Source of the DNA: BOG-1112 sp964611335
Lineage (GTDB): Bacteria; Bdellovibrionota_B; Oligoflexia; Oligoflexales; Bog-1112
Assembly: GCA_964611335.1 (NCBI GenBank)
Contig: CAZSXR010000001.1
Span: 806,001 to 870,000 of the forward strand
Direction: 5' to 3'
Length of the DNA stretch: 64,000 nucleotides
This document shows positions 36,189 to 44,911 of the stretch, one piece after another. The notes beneath the pieces are model-generated. The model saw only the letters and a program-made list of their open reading frames with translations. It did no database searches and was not told where the DNA came from. Each line of letters starts with the position of its first letter. Position 1 is the stretch's first letter. A program made the translations under genes and the position numbers.

Positions 36189-36749
36189 ATGTTGAGGAAG
36201 TTTCTGATCGGATCCAGTGTAGTTCTTGCAAGTAGCTCCGCATTTTCATTGATGGAAAATGAAAAATTTGAAGATGGTCTTGATTGGGAAGTCTTAGTAC
36301 CTGCCCATTTAGATGGGTTTGAAGATGAATCTCTCATAGAAGACGAGGACTTCGAAAATGATAATCAGCAGCAGATTTTGAAAAATCATTACGAAGCAAA
36401 CGGAAATGCTGAAGATGCAAGTTTTCATTTTGTAGAGGGAAAATTTGTCATGCTTGTGGATCTCAAGGAATGGGATTCTAAGCCTGAAATTCTTGTCTAT
36501 CCTGAATTGGGTCATTTCACCATTAATTTTAACGGTGAGCCAGAATATATGGCACAAACTTTCGGAGCTTCTCGTGAACAGATTCATCCTGAAGTCAGCA
36601 TGATGGAAAAAATTCTTATGATTACGATTGATCTTCCTTCAGGTCCTGAAGCTCTTTCTGTATCCTATAAAGACAACTTTGAAGAATTGGAACTCTTCAA
36701 AGAGGAAGCGGCACACTTTGAAAAAGTTGAAATTAAAGAAGAACTCTAG
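36189..36749 (+). CDS. Acidic secreted protein, unknown
   Basis: A 186-residue protein with ATG 36189 after TTTTAGGAG (9-nt spacing) and a signal peptide ending near SSAFSLM. The mature protein is strongly acidic (runs of Glu/Asp such as FEDESLIEDEDFEND), with no cysteines and no known domain. Its stop shares the four bases CTAG with the convergent carboxyltransferase gene. Probably periplasmic or extracellular; function unknown. Confidence 0.75.
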   Translation: MLRKFLIGSSVVLASSSAFSLMENEKFEDGLDWEVLVPAHLDGFEDESLIEDEDFENDNQQQILKNHYEANGNAEDASFHFVEGKFVMLVDLKEWDSKPEILVYPELGHFTINFNGEPEYMAQTFGASREQIHPEVSMMEKILMITIDLPSGPEALSVSYKDNFEELELFKEEAAHFEKVEIKEEL

Positions 36750-38320
36750 AGCGGAATATTTCCGTGCTTTCTTTTTGGCTTGTTAAGCTGCTTTTTCTGC
36801 AAAGACTTTAACCCTTCCAAAAGATACTTGCGGGTTTCCGACGGAAAAATCACAGCATCGATATAACCTTTCGATGCGGCAACGTATGGGGTTGCAAACT
36901 TCTTTGCATACTCGTCCGTCTGTCGTTTTTCTTCTGCAACGGAATCTTTAGCAGCCTCTATCTCTTTCTTGAAAATAATCTGGCACGCAGCAGCAGCTCC
37001 CATCACTGCAATTTCCGCAGAAGGCCATGCTAAATTCAGATCTCCTCCGATGTGTTTAGATCCCATCACAATGTAAGCTCCACCATAAGCTTTGCGAGTG
37101 ATCACAGTCAAACACGGTACTGTAGCTTCACAAAAAGCATACAAAATCTTAGCTCCATGTCTAATAATTCCACTCTCTTCCTGATCTCTTCCTGGATAAA
37201 AACCAGGAACATCCACAAGTGTAATAATAGGAATGTTGAAACAATCGCAAAAGCGTACAAAGCGAGCAGCTTTCACAGAAGCATTGATATCCAATGCACC
37301 AGCAGTATGATGAGGATTGTTCGCTACAATTCCGACGCTATATCCACCTAAAAATGCAAAGCCTGTTACAATGTTCTTCGCATATTCTGGTTTGATCTCC
37401 CAAAAAGAATCAGGATCAACTATAGCTTGAATGATATCACGCACATCATAAGCCTCATTCGGATTCTCAGGAATCAAACGGTCCATGCGCAAAGTATTTT
37501 CACGTATAGTTTGAAGAACGGTGGGATCGCTTTCAAAATCGAAGCCGCGTGGTGGAAGATCGTTATTGTTGGATGGAATGTAGGTGAGTAATTTTTTTAC
37601 TCCGATGATAGCTTCTTCTTCGGAACGAAATCGTCGGTCGATCACTCCGCTTTTCGTTGCATGCGTACGAGATCCACCGAGATCTTCAAAGCTGACTTCT
37701 TCTCCTGTAACAGCCTTCACAACATTCGGTCCTGTAATAAACATATGACTTGTGTTGTCGACCATAAAGATGAAATCGGTCATAGCAGGAGAATACACAG
37801 CTCCTCCTGCGCAAGGTCCCAATATTAAGGAAATCTGTGGAACCACACCGCTCGCTTGCACATTCAAATAGAAAAAATCTGCATAGCCTGCAAGACTCGC
37901 AACACCTTCATGTATGCGAGCTCCTCCAGAGTCATTTAAACCAATAATAGGAGCGCTATTTTGAATCGCAAGGTTCACAATCTTGCAAATCTTCTTAGCA
38001 ACCGTTTGAGAAACACTTCCTCCGAAGGTTGTAAAGTCTTGAGCGTATGCATAAACAATGCGACCACTCACTGTACCCCAACCCGTTATAACTCCGTCTC
38101 CAAACACATGCTTCTGTTCCATTCCAAAATCTGAGCACTCATGCATGACAAAAGCATCTGTTTCAATAAAAGATCCAGGATCAAATAACAAATCCAAACG
38201 CTCTCGTGCGGTCAGTTTACCTTTATCGTGCTGATCCTTTTTCTTGTCTTCTCCTCCCCCTTTCGAAGCGAGTTCGCGATTTGCAAGCAGGTCTTGGTAG
38301 GCCGATCGTTCAAGTTCCAT
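36746..38320 (-). CDS. pccB: Propionyl-CoA carboxylase carboxyltransferase (beta) subunit
   Basis: A 524-residue crotonase-fold carboxyltransferase that transfers carboxylate from biotin to acyl-CoA. Typical motifs: KLTARERLDLLFDPGSF near residue 35-51, GGSRTHATKSGVIDRRF, the acyl-CoA site with FLGGYSVGIVANNP and HTAGALDINASVKAARFVRFCD, and DVPGFYPGRDQE. Both halves are fused, as in PccB/MmdA. It is 8.4 percent longer than many AccA/AccD single chains, so it does not belong to the bacterial ACC type. ATG 38320 follows GAGG. It works with the biotin carboxylase and carrier at 32.7-34.7 kb; the two parts are separated by three other genes. Confidence 0.93.
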   Translation of the reverse strand: MELERSAYQDLLANRELASKGGGEDKKKDQHDKGKLTARERLDLLFDPGSFIETDAFVMHECSDFGMEQKHVFGDGVITGWGTVSGRIVYAYAQDFTTFGGSVSQTVAKKICKIVNLAIQNSAPIIGLNDSGGARIHEGVASLAGYADFFYLNVQASGVVPQISLILGPCAGGAVYSPAMTDFIFMVDNTSHMFITGPNVVKAVTGEEVSFEDLGGSRTHATKSGVIDRRFRSEEEAIIGVKKLLTYIPSNNNDLPPRGFDFESDPTVLQTIRENTLRMDRLIPENPNEAYDVRDIIQAIVDPDSFWEIKPEYAKNIVTGFAFLGGYSVGIVANNPHHTAGALDINASVKAARFVRFCDCFNIPIITLVDVPGFYPGRDQEESGIIRHGAKILYAFCEATVPCLTVITRKAYGGAYIVMGSKHIGGDLNLAWPSAEIAVMGAAAACQIIFKKEIEAAKDSVAEEKRQTDEYAKKFATPYVAASKGYIDAVIFPSETRKYLLEGLKSLQKKQLNKPKRKHGNIPL

Positions 38321-38493
38321 GGGAGCCTCTTTTTATAGCAATAAGATGATTTTTATCTAAGCCGATGCACCCATTCTCCTGAAGTCTTTTACGATTGCAA
38401 GCGATTCTTCTTTTTTAGATGTCAGTTTGACCCTCTAGTTTTGAGAAGCATCTTTTTCTAGAATGACAAATCGAAACAAAAAAGGGGTGTTCC

Positions 38494-39363
38494 ATGACAA
38501 ACGTAGATTCCGAACAACGTGTAATCAACAATGTATCCGATACAGCCTGGTTAGTCGCAACTCTGCGTGCACAGGAAAGTCAACGCAGCGATGCTTTATT
38601 CAAAGATCCTTATGCAAAAATCCTGGTTGGAGATAAGGGAACACACATGGTTGAAAAACTTGTGGGTTCTTACGATTTTTCATGGTTTATGGCTGTTCGT
38701 ACCATCGTAATTGATAAGATGATTTCTTATGCAATTGAGAATTATGCGATAGATTGTGTAGTCAATTTGGCTTGTGGATTGTGCGCTAGACCTTATCGCT
38801 TAGAATTTCCAAAAAAAATATCGTGGGTTGATGTCGATTTTGACGATGTCATTCAATACAAAAGATCAAAGTTAGAGAAAGAAAAACCTCATTGTGATTT
38901 GGAATATTTCTCCTGTGATCTGAGAGAAACAACAGAAAGAGAAAGGTTGTGGAAAAACCTCAACTCACGGTCGCAAAATATACTTGTGATCACCGAAGGA
39001 CTCCTCCTCTACTTGAAAGAAGAGAATGTCCAAGATCTTGCTCGTGATTTGAAAAGCATAAGTGGTGTGAAACTATGGATTACAGATTTATACCGAGGTG
39101 CCGGAGGAAAAACAACGAAGTGGTACAATTATATGGAAGCTTCTAACGCAGCATTTCGTTGGTATTGTGCAGATTATAAAAGTTTCTTTGAACAATTTGA
39201 TTGGAAGTCTATAGACGAAAGAGATCTCTTGAAAGAAGCTGTCTATTACAAAAGATTGCCTTCCCAAGTCGTTCCAGAATCTTTTAAAAACTCTCCCGTA
39301 TTTGATGAAGATTTTGATGCGATGTGGGAGAAGTCTGGGATCTGGATGATGCAAAAAATTTAA
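38494..39363 (+). CDS. SAM-dependent O-methyltransferase of the LCMT/COG3315 family
   Basis: A 289-residue methyltransferase. The SAM site is VVNLACGLCARPYRLEF, the LCMT-family variant of the usual GAGLDTRAYRL loop, and ITEGLLLYLKEENVQ is the diagnostic second motif. In this family members methylate carboxyl groups or secondary metabolites; substrate unknown. ATG 38494 has GGGG 6 nt upstream. It stands alone, with no other biosynthetic gene next to it. Confidence 0.88.
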   Translation: MTNVDSEQRVINNVSDTAWLVATLRAQESQRSDALFKDPYAKILVGDKGTHMVEKLVGSYDFSWFMAVRTIVIDKMISYAIENYAIDCVVNLACGLCARPYRLEFPKKISWVDVDFDDVIQYKRSKLEKEKPHCDLEYFSCDLRETTERERLWKNLNSRSQNILVITEGLLLYLKEENVQDLARDLKSISGVKLWITDLYRGAGGKTTKWYNYMEASNAAFRWYCADYKSFFEQFDWKSIDERDLLKEAVYYKRLPSQVVPESFKNSPVFDEDFDAMWEKSGIWMMQKI

Positions 39364-39454
39364 ACAAAAAATGTAGATCCAACTTAGAATATTTACATCT
39401 TCCCTGTGAAATAATCCCCCTTAGTGATGCCTTAAAATTAAAGAAGGAGAACGT

Positions 39455-40228
39455 ATGCGTAAATCGTTTTCTGGTATTCTGTTTGCATTTTTGACTTTCT
39501 ATGCAGAAATGTCTTTTTGTCAAAATAAAATATCTATCACAGGGATTCTCAATGCTATGGAAGAAGGCATCTCCGATTCCTATTACATGAAAGATGTTTT
39601 AGAAAAGATTTCAGTTAAAACCAAAGAATTTTATATTGAAAATGATATACATACTTCCGAACAAGAATATGCATTTCTTCTTACAGCTGCTAGTTTTGAA
39701 GTTTTATTTGAAGTAGTAAGAGATGCAGCGCTCGAAGCTTCAACCATAGCGGAATACACATCCCTTTCACGAAATCAGCTCTCTCTTTTAAGAAGGGAAA
39801 TTATTAAAGAAGCACAGTCTAATCCCTTTCAATTCGCGAGAGAAACAAGATGCTTCAAGCAGGAACCAGATATCTACTACAGAGTTAAAAATATTATCAA
39901 AGAAAATATTTATGCCGCACTTTACCGTGATGTATATTGCAAAATTTTAGCAGAGCTTATAGAAAAAAAGGATGAAATTCCCTTTCCGCGTCTTGCAAAA
40001 ACTGTTTATAAAATGGCGGAAATAGAAAGTTTCAACAGTTTCTTGTTGCTTACGAAATCGATATTAAGACTTGCTTATGATGAAGCGATGAAATTTCAAG
40101 CGAATGCCGTTATGGCAAATCCCTTTTTTATCGAATCTTTTGTAAAGGAGTACAGACATTCGAAATTTGAAAACCAAATTCCCAGCCTCAATCTCTACTT
40201 AACGCCATGGAAGTGTGCTTCAAACTAA
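39455..40228 (+). CDS. Secreted helical protein, unknown
   Basis: A 257-residue protein with ATG 39455 after AAGGAG (5-nt spacing) and a signal peptide ending near EMSFCQN. The remainder is alpha-helical with alternating charged and aromatic residues and three or four cysteines (RCFK, YCKI, KCAS). No known domain. Its stop codon shares four bases with the stop of the convergent Pro/Thr-rich gene. Likely exported; function unknown. Confidence 0.73.
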   Translation: MRKSFSGILFAFLTFYAEMSFCQNKISITGILNAMEEGISDSYYMKDVLEKISVKTKEFYIENDIHTSEQEYAFLLTAASFEVLFEVVRDAALEASTIAEYTSLSRNQLSLLRREIIKEAQSNPFQFARETRCFKQEPDIYYRVKNIIKENIYAALYRDVYCKILAELIEKKDEIPFPRLAKTVYKMAEIESFNSFLLLTKSILRLAYDEAMKFQANAVMANPFFIESFVKEYRHSKFENQIPSLNLYLTPWKCASN

Positions 40229-41505
40229 AAATGAAAAAGGTGATTTAGGTTATTAAATGCATGATTTGCATGATGATCCAGTCCTAAGCCATCATGAATA
40301 TTTGCAGTCAGATCTAAATGATGACCGGCTATATCGGCTCCATGATGAAAGCCTGAACTGACAGCATCTGTCCAATGTCCAACATGACTTCCTATACTGT
40401 GCGTAGTATCCACCCACAAACTTGCATGATGTGTTCCGTCATCTGAAGTTTCCTGGGAACTCATGCTATCATTTCCCGAAATAGAAGAAGTAGTATCAGG
40501 AGTTGTAGAACTCATATAGTGGTTCAAAGTTGAATCTTGCGTTGAATTTGAACCTGTTAAAGTCAATCCATTACTAGGACCCGTTGCATTCATACAAACA
40601 GAAATAACAGGCAAATAAACAATAAGTGGCTTTCCTGAATTGAGTGCAACAGCTGTGTCTGGAGGTACGGGAGAAGGTGTTAAACAATTTGGATCTGCAG
40701 CCACTACCGTAGGGGTTGGAGAAGATGTAGGTGGTGTCGTATCAGGTATCGGAGTCGGTGGACTTACAAGAGTTGGAGGAGAAATAGGTTCAGGTTCAGA
40801 AGTGGGCGTAGGTGTAAGTGTAGGTGTTGTAGGTGTCTCAGAGCTTGTAGGAGTAGTACTAGGTGTTGGAGATTGCGCAGATACAGGTGTCTCTGGAGTA
40901 TGAATAATAGGTGTCGAAATAACATCATGGTGAAATACAGTCGGCTCTTGTTGTGCCACCAAGATTTCCTTAGGAGTAGGATTGATAGCATCCACCTGTT
41001 GCACAACAGGGGAACTAGAAGCTAACGCCATTCCACCTCCGTTGTTTACTCCAGGAAAAGAGTGAGAATCTACAGGGTGATTGAGGTGAACAATAGGTGT
41101 AAGTCTGTGAGTTGTATCCAGTGTAGGGAGACCGGAATCAACATGTGTAGACGCAGTCATGCGGTCCGTGTTTAGCTCAGTAAAATTCTTAACTTCTATA
41201 GAAGTCGAATGGAAAGCAACAGGAGCACTAACATTTACAGGAGCACCACGAATTTCTCCGCCTTCTGTCAGTGGTCTCCTTTCAACGATATCTTCTTTGT
41301 TCATAACACCGAGTACAGGATCACCCTCTGTGGGTTGTATATGGATTCTTTCAAATACCTTCGATTTGATGTCGCCTACTTCACTCTTTTTCTGCATGCT
41401 CATCATCTCAGATAACTTTTCAATCTGCTCATCAGAACTGCCTTCTTTGGTGTTGATAGGCTTTGTTTCGTCCATCATTTTTGCAATTTTTTCAGTCAGT
41501 TTCAT
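40225..41505 (-). CDS. Pro/Thr-rich protein with His-rich C-terminus; candidate type I substrate
   Basis: A 426-residue protein with no signal peptide. ATG 41505 has AGGA 7 nt upstream. Residues 1-100 are charged and soluble-looking; about 175-265 is a disordered Pro/Thr/Ser linker (repeated TPTP, TPTSS, SPPT); about 270-310 has two cysteines; the last 72 residues hold about 15 histidines (HH pairs in GFHHG, GHHLD, DHHAN), a possible metal-binding or acid-responsive region. It is transcribed away from the TolC-ABC-ABC-HlyD genes just upstream, as T1SS substrates often are, and lacks RTX repeats. Being the secreted cargo is inference. Confidence 0.7.
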   Translation of the reverse strand: MKLTEKIAKMMDETKPINTKEGSSDEQIEKLSEMMSMQKKSEVGDIKSKVFERIHIQPTEGDPVLGVMNKEDIVERRPLTEGGEIRGAPVNVSAPVAFHSTSIEVKNFTELNTDRMTASTHVDSGLPTLDTTHRLTPIVHLNHPVDSHSFPGVNNGGGMALASSSPVVQQVDAINPTPKEILVAQQEPTVFHHDVISTPIIHTPETPVSAQSPTPSTTPTSSETPTTPTLTPTPTSEPEPISPPTLVSPPTPIPDTTPPTSSPTPTVVAADPNCLTPSPVPPDTAVALNSGKPLIVYLPVISVCMNATGPSNGLTLTGSNSTQDSTLNHYMSSTTPDTTSSISGNDSMSSQETSDDGTHHASLWVDTTHSIGSHVGHWTDAVSSGFHHGADIAGHHLDLTANIHDGLGLDHHANHAFNNLNHLFHF

Positions 41506-41885
41506 CTACTGATCCTAAAGATCGAAAGCCAAAACACACCACCGCATGAACGAAAGAATACAGAAATTGTTCCGACTCTCTTTCTTATATTGGTTTGAGA
41601 TTTACTCAGGAGGCTCATCGGAATTCGAGGGCTAAACTTTTGAAAATTTTATAGTAATGAAAATTATCAAGAATATAAGTATAAAATCATGTGGTTATAT
41701 AAATTAAAAATGCAAAAAAAATCTTTCATTAGATCTAAAAAGCAGCTTGTTTTGAAAGTCTAGTCTAGGCCTAAGTTCTTAATTTTTCCAGTAAAGTACC
41801 GAAGACAGTGGAAGCGGAGTTTAACCATTTTAAGAATGTTGTGCTTATGTGGGTAAATTTAAATTTTCACTTAGTGAAAACGAAG
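41506..41885. other. Intergenic region between His-rich gene and secretion operon
   Basis: About 380 nt with no convincing gene. Roughly 41640-41760 is extremely AT-rich (runs such as TATAAATTAAAAATG) and must contain the divergent promoters of the His-rich gene and of the secretion operon. No matched -35/-10 pair was firm enough to call, and only trivial small ORFs (16 codons or fewer) occur there. Confidence 0.6.
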
Positions 41886-43193
41886 ATGACTAAATATTTA
41901 TTTCTATTCTTTTATTTTTCACTAACTGCTCAAGCAGTTTTGCTTCCTGAACAGGATGGGCGATCTAAATTTCTTTATAGAATTTTAAGAGCAGCTCACT
42001 TTAGTTCAGAGCATCTTGCGGATGAGATGGAAGTTGAAGCTGCCTATGCAGATAGGGAAGCAGCAAAAGGTTCAAATTCTTTTCAATTTTACAATAATAC
42101 TTCAGCTGCAGAAGCTTATCTTTTTACTCAGAATGGTGGTTGGTATCCTGAACTGAGTTCCTTCTTTGAGCTTAGAAAGAATTTATGGGGGCGTTCTTTG
42201 GACGCCCAGGTGAAATTGAAAGGTGCGGAACTTGCTGAACGCAAAGTCCTTTCGGAATCTGCAGAAAGCGCTTTGCTTCGAAGATTTTCTTTACTGTATA
42301 TAGACTGGATTTACGCAGCTGAGACTGCAGATATTTTTGCAAAGCAAGTAGATGTTTTGAAAAAAATTACAGAATTGAGTGGAAAACGTTATGCAAAAGG
42401 TGATGATACTAAACTCACTATGCAACAGGTGAAGATTCGACTTGTCAATGCTGAAACTCAAAAAACACAAACGCAAATGCGAGCAAAGTCTATTGCGCAA
42501 CGAATTGAATTGGAATCACGTGATCGAGTTAACGAACGAGCAGATTCCAAAGCCGTAGCAAGTATATTCGCATCTCTGTTGAAAAATGAAGTTGGAGAAA
42601 AAGAAGCTCTTGCCAATCGTGTTCGAGAAGCACGCTTGAATACAGCAGATGCAAATGTGCAATCCGCAGATGATAATTGGGGACCTCGTCTGGACTTTAT
42701 TGCAAGAGCAGGAGCGACAAATTATACGACCTCGAACAGTTTTGCCTACTCGGGTAAAAATTTAGTTCCTGAGGTGGATATAGGTTTAGAACTGAATATA
42801 CCCATTTATGATAGCCATACTCATAACCATGCTTTGAGGTCTGCTTTGCTCAGACGCAATGCTGTCGAAGAACGCAACAAAGCGGAAAGTCTAAGCAACC
42901 AAGAACAGATCATCGAGTGGGAGTCGAATAAAAAATTGGGTGAACTTTCAGAAAAAAATTATGAAGAGATCGGAACTGTCGCAGTTGCTCGGAGGCAGGC
43001 TTTAGAGAAACAGTTTGCGATGGGAATGATTACACTCTTTGACCTTCTCAACGCTACAGAAGATGTTTTGATATATGAAAAACAGCGCATTTTTGATGCG
43101 CAACAGAGGCTTCAATCGTATGTGGAGTTAGCATTTTCGAAAAATCGATTGACGATTGATTCTTTGAAGAAAGTTCAAGAGGCTTCGAAATGA
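41886..43193 (+). CDS. TolC-like outer-membrane channel of a type I secretion system
   Basis: A 435-residue outer-membrane efflux protein. ATG 41886 is chosen because a signal peptide (TKYLFLFFYFSLTAQAV) follows it directly; the frame reaches back to a GTG at 41808 without a better ribosome site. The long helical repeats (ESAESALLRRFSLLYIDWIYAAETA and a later QKQFAMGMITLFDLLNATEDVL region) are typical of TolC/OEP proteins that form the periplasmic tunnel. Beta-strand segments are near LDFIARAGATNYTT and VDIGLELNIPIYD. It overlaps the first ABC gene by 4 nt (ATGA) and leads the four-gene operon. Confidence 0.87.
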   Translation: MTKYLFLFFYFSLTAQAVLLPEQDGRSKFLYRILRAAHFSSEHLADEMEVEAAYADREAAKGSNSFQFYNNTSAAEAYLFTQNGGWYPELSSFFELRKNLWGRSLDAQVKLKGAELAERKVLSESAESALLRRFSLLYIDWIYAAETADIFAKQVDVLKKITELSGKRYAKGDDTKLTMQQVKIRLVNAETQKTQTQMRAKSIAQRIELESRDRVNERADSKAVASIFASLLKNEVGEKEALANRVREARLNTADANVQSADDNWGPRLDFIARAGATNYTTSNSFAYSGKNLVPEVDIGLELNIPIYDSHTHNHALRSALLRRNAVEERNKAESLSNQEQIIEWESNKKLGELSEKNYEEIGTVAVARRQALEKQFAMGMITLFDLLNATEDVLIYEKQRIFDAQQRLQSYVELAFSKNRLTIDSLKKVQEASK

Positions 43194-44911
43194 GCGAAAT
43201 GAAACAAAATAAAGTTCTAACAGAGAATGCAAAAGAGCACGTAGTTGAAAAAGTCTCTCTGAGAAGTGCTCTGAAATCCTCACCGTCGAGTGTGGTGGAC
43301 ATAGTTCTCGGAACTCTTATTCTGAATATTTTAGCTTTGGCGCTCCCTCTTACATTGATGCAGGTCTATGATCGTATTATTGCGCAGCATGCAACTGAAA
43401 CTTTATTTGTTCTCTCGTCTTCTTGTGCTTTGGCCGTAGTCTTTGAAACCATTGTCCATGTTTCCAGAGATCGTATTGCAAGTTGGTGCGGCTCTCGCTT
43501 CGAGTTCAATGGAATTATGAAGGGCTTTGAGATGCTTCTTCACTCTCCTATATTTCGATTGGAGCAAGAACGTACTATAGAAAGATTAGAGCAGATGGAA
43601 TCTTTTTCTGCGTTGAAATCCACTTATTTTCTTAGAGCAATTCAAAATTTTATAGACATCCCCTTCGCATTCATCAACCTCTTTCTTGTCTATTATTTGC
43701 TTCCGAGAGTGGGGCTGTATCTCTCTTGTCTTGTGGTAATTATTTTAGTTTTTCATTTTATTCTTTTTGTTCTTTCTTATTTTTATCAGAAAAAAGAGCA
43801 TTCCACGCATAGAAATCGAGACAAAAAAATTATTGAAACTTTTCGCCTCATAAATATGATTCGTTCTCTTTCAATGGAAGAAGCCATACTGCGTCGCATA
43901 GAAAAAGTTCAGGAGAAATTTGCAAATTTACATTTAAAATCTATAGGGTTTGCTTCTCTCTCTTCGAGCTTTTTGCAAGCCGTACCTCAAGTTGCCATCT
44001 TCATAGTTCTTCTTGTTGGCTCTGAAGGGGTGCTTTCTCACAAGATCTCTATAGGTGTACTTACAACAGCGATGATGTTAGCGGGTCGATGTGTGTCCCC
44101 TGTTATAAGTTTGGTGTCAGGCTGGTTGCATTTTGAGGAAAAGAATATACAGGAGCGTAATGTTAATGAGTTACTTTCTATGGAAGAAGATCCATGGACG
44201 AACGAAGAGATGGGTCCAAAGTTAAACGGTTCTATACGTTTAGAAAATATTAGTTTTACTTATAATCCTGAATCAGAAGCAATTTTGAAGAAAATTTCAG
44301 TTAATATTATTGAAAAAACTCTGTGTTATGTTCAGACGGATTTCGATAGATCCGCGAGTGTATTTATAGATATTCTCAACAGAAATCTGGAAGCAACAGC
44401 AGGTCAGATTTATTTTGATGACAAACCTTTGAAAGATATTTTTGTAAATGAATTTTACAGAGATGTACATGCCATTTACAAAACACCTACATTTTTTCGA
44501 GGAACGGTTCTTGAGAATCTTGCTTCTTTCGATGTTGCTCGTTTTGATGATGCTATTCGCGTTTCTAAAGAGTTGGGGCTTGAAGATGTCATCGCAAAAT
44601 TCGAATTGGGATACAGTTCCATCTTCGATAGAGAGAATCTTCTTTCCATATCTCAAAATCTGCTTATGCAAATGGCAATTGCACGAGCGGTTGTTAAAAG
44701 TCCTTCAATACTCCTCACAAACGGTATTGAATCAGGTATGGATGTGGATACGAAAAAACTCTTTATAAAAGTTCTCCGCTTATTGAAAGGAAAATGTACG
44801 ATTATCTGCGTTTCTAACGATCCTGTGACAGCAAGCATCAGTGATCGTATTTTATACTTACGAGAAGGAATAATGATAGACGATAGGGAAGAAGCGTTTA
44901 ATGCTACTTGA
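43190..44911 (+). CDS. Type I secretion ABC protein A, nucleotide site degenerate
   Basis: A 573-residue protein with the six-helix membrane domain typical of T1SS permease/ATPases (LPLTLMQVYDRIIAQHATETL) and a C-terminal ABC-like domain from about 348. The ABC motifs are lost: the Walker A position reads YVQTDFDRSASVF (about 390-402) with no GxxGxGK, the signature is LLSISQN (494-500) rather than LSGGQ, Walker B ends ILLTNGIES (517-525) without Asp-Glu, and the H-loop is VSNDP. This cannot bind and hydrolyse ATP in the usual way. It overlaps the TolC gene by 4 nt and protein B by 11 nt, and probably heterodimerises with B. Confidence 0.88.
   Translation: MSEMKQNKVLTENAKEHVVEKVSLRSALKSSPSSVVDIVLGTLILNILALALPLTLMQVYDRIIAQHATETLFVLSSSCALAVVFETIVHVSRDRIASWCGSRFEFNGIMKGFEMLLHSPIFRLEQERTIERLEQMESFSALKSTYFLRAIQNFIDIPFAFINLFLVYYLLPRVGLYLSCLVVIILVFHFILFVLSYFYQKKEHSTHRNRDKKIIETFRLINMIRSLSMEEAILRRIEKVQEKFANLHLKSIGFASLSSSFLQAVPQVAIFIVLLVGSEGVLSHKISIGVLTTAMMLAGRCVSPVISLVSGWLHFEEKNIQERNVNELLSMEEDPWTNEEMGPKLNGSIRLENISFTYNPESEAILKKISVNIIEKTLCYVQTDFDRSASVFIDILNRNLEATAGQIYFDDKPLKDIFVNEFYRDVHAIYKTPTFFRGTVLENLASFDVARFDDAIRVSKELGLEDVIAKFELGYSSIFDRENLLSISQNLLMQMAIARAVVKSPSILLTNGIESGMDVDTKKLFIKVLRLLKGKCTIICVSNDPVTASISDRILYLREGIMIDDREEAFNAT

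Noticed and set aside
40640..41006. Repetitive TPTP/GTAGGTGT tracts as a CRISPR or DNA repeat
   Set aside because: They are the codons of the Pro/Thr linker, without regular direct repeats and spacers.
40225..41505. RTX calcium-binding repeats in the candidate secretion substrate
   Set aside because: No GGxGxDxxx nonapeptides are present; only a His-rich tail.
41657..41708. 16-codon ORF before the secretion operon
   Set aside because: No ribosome site and extreme AT content; expected by chance.
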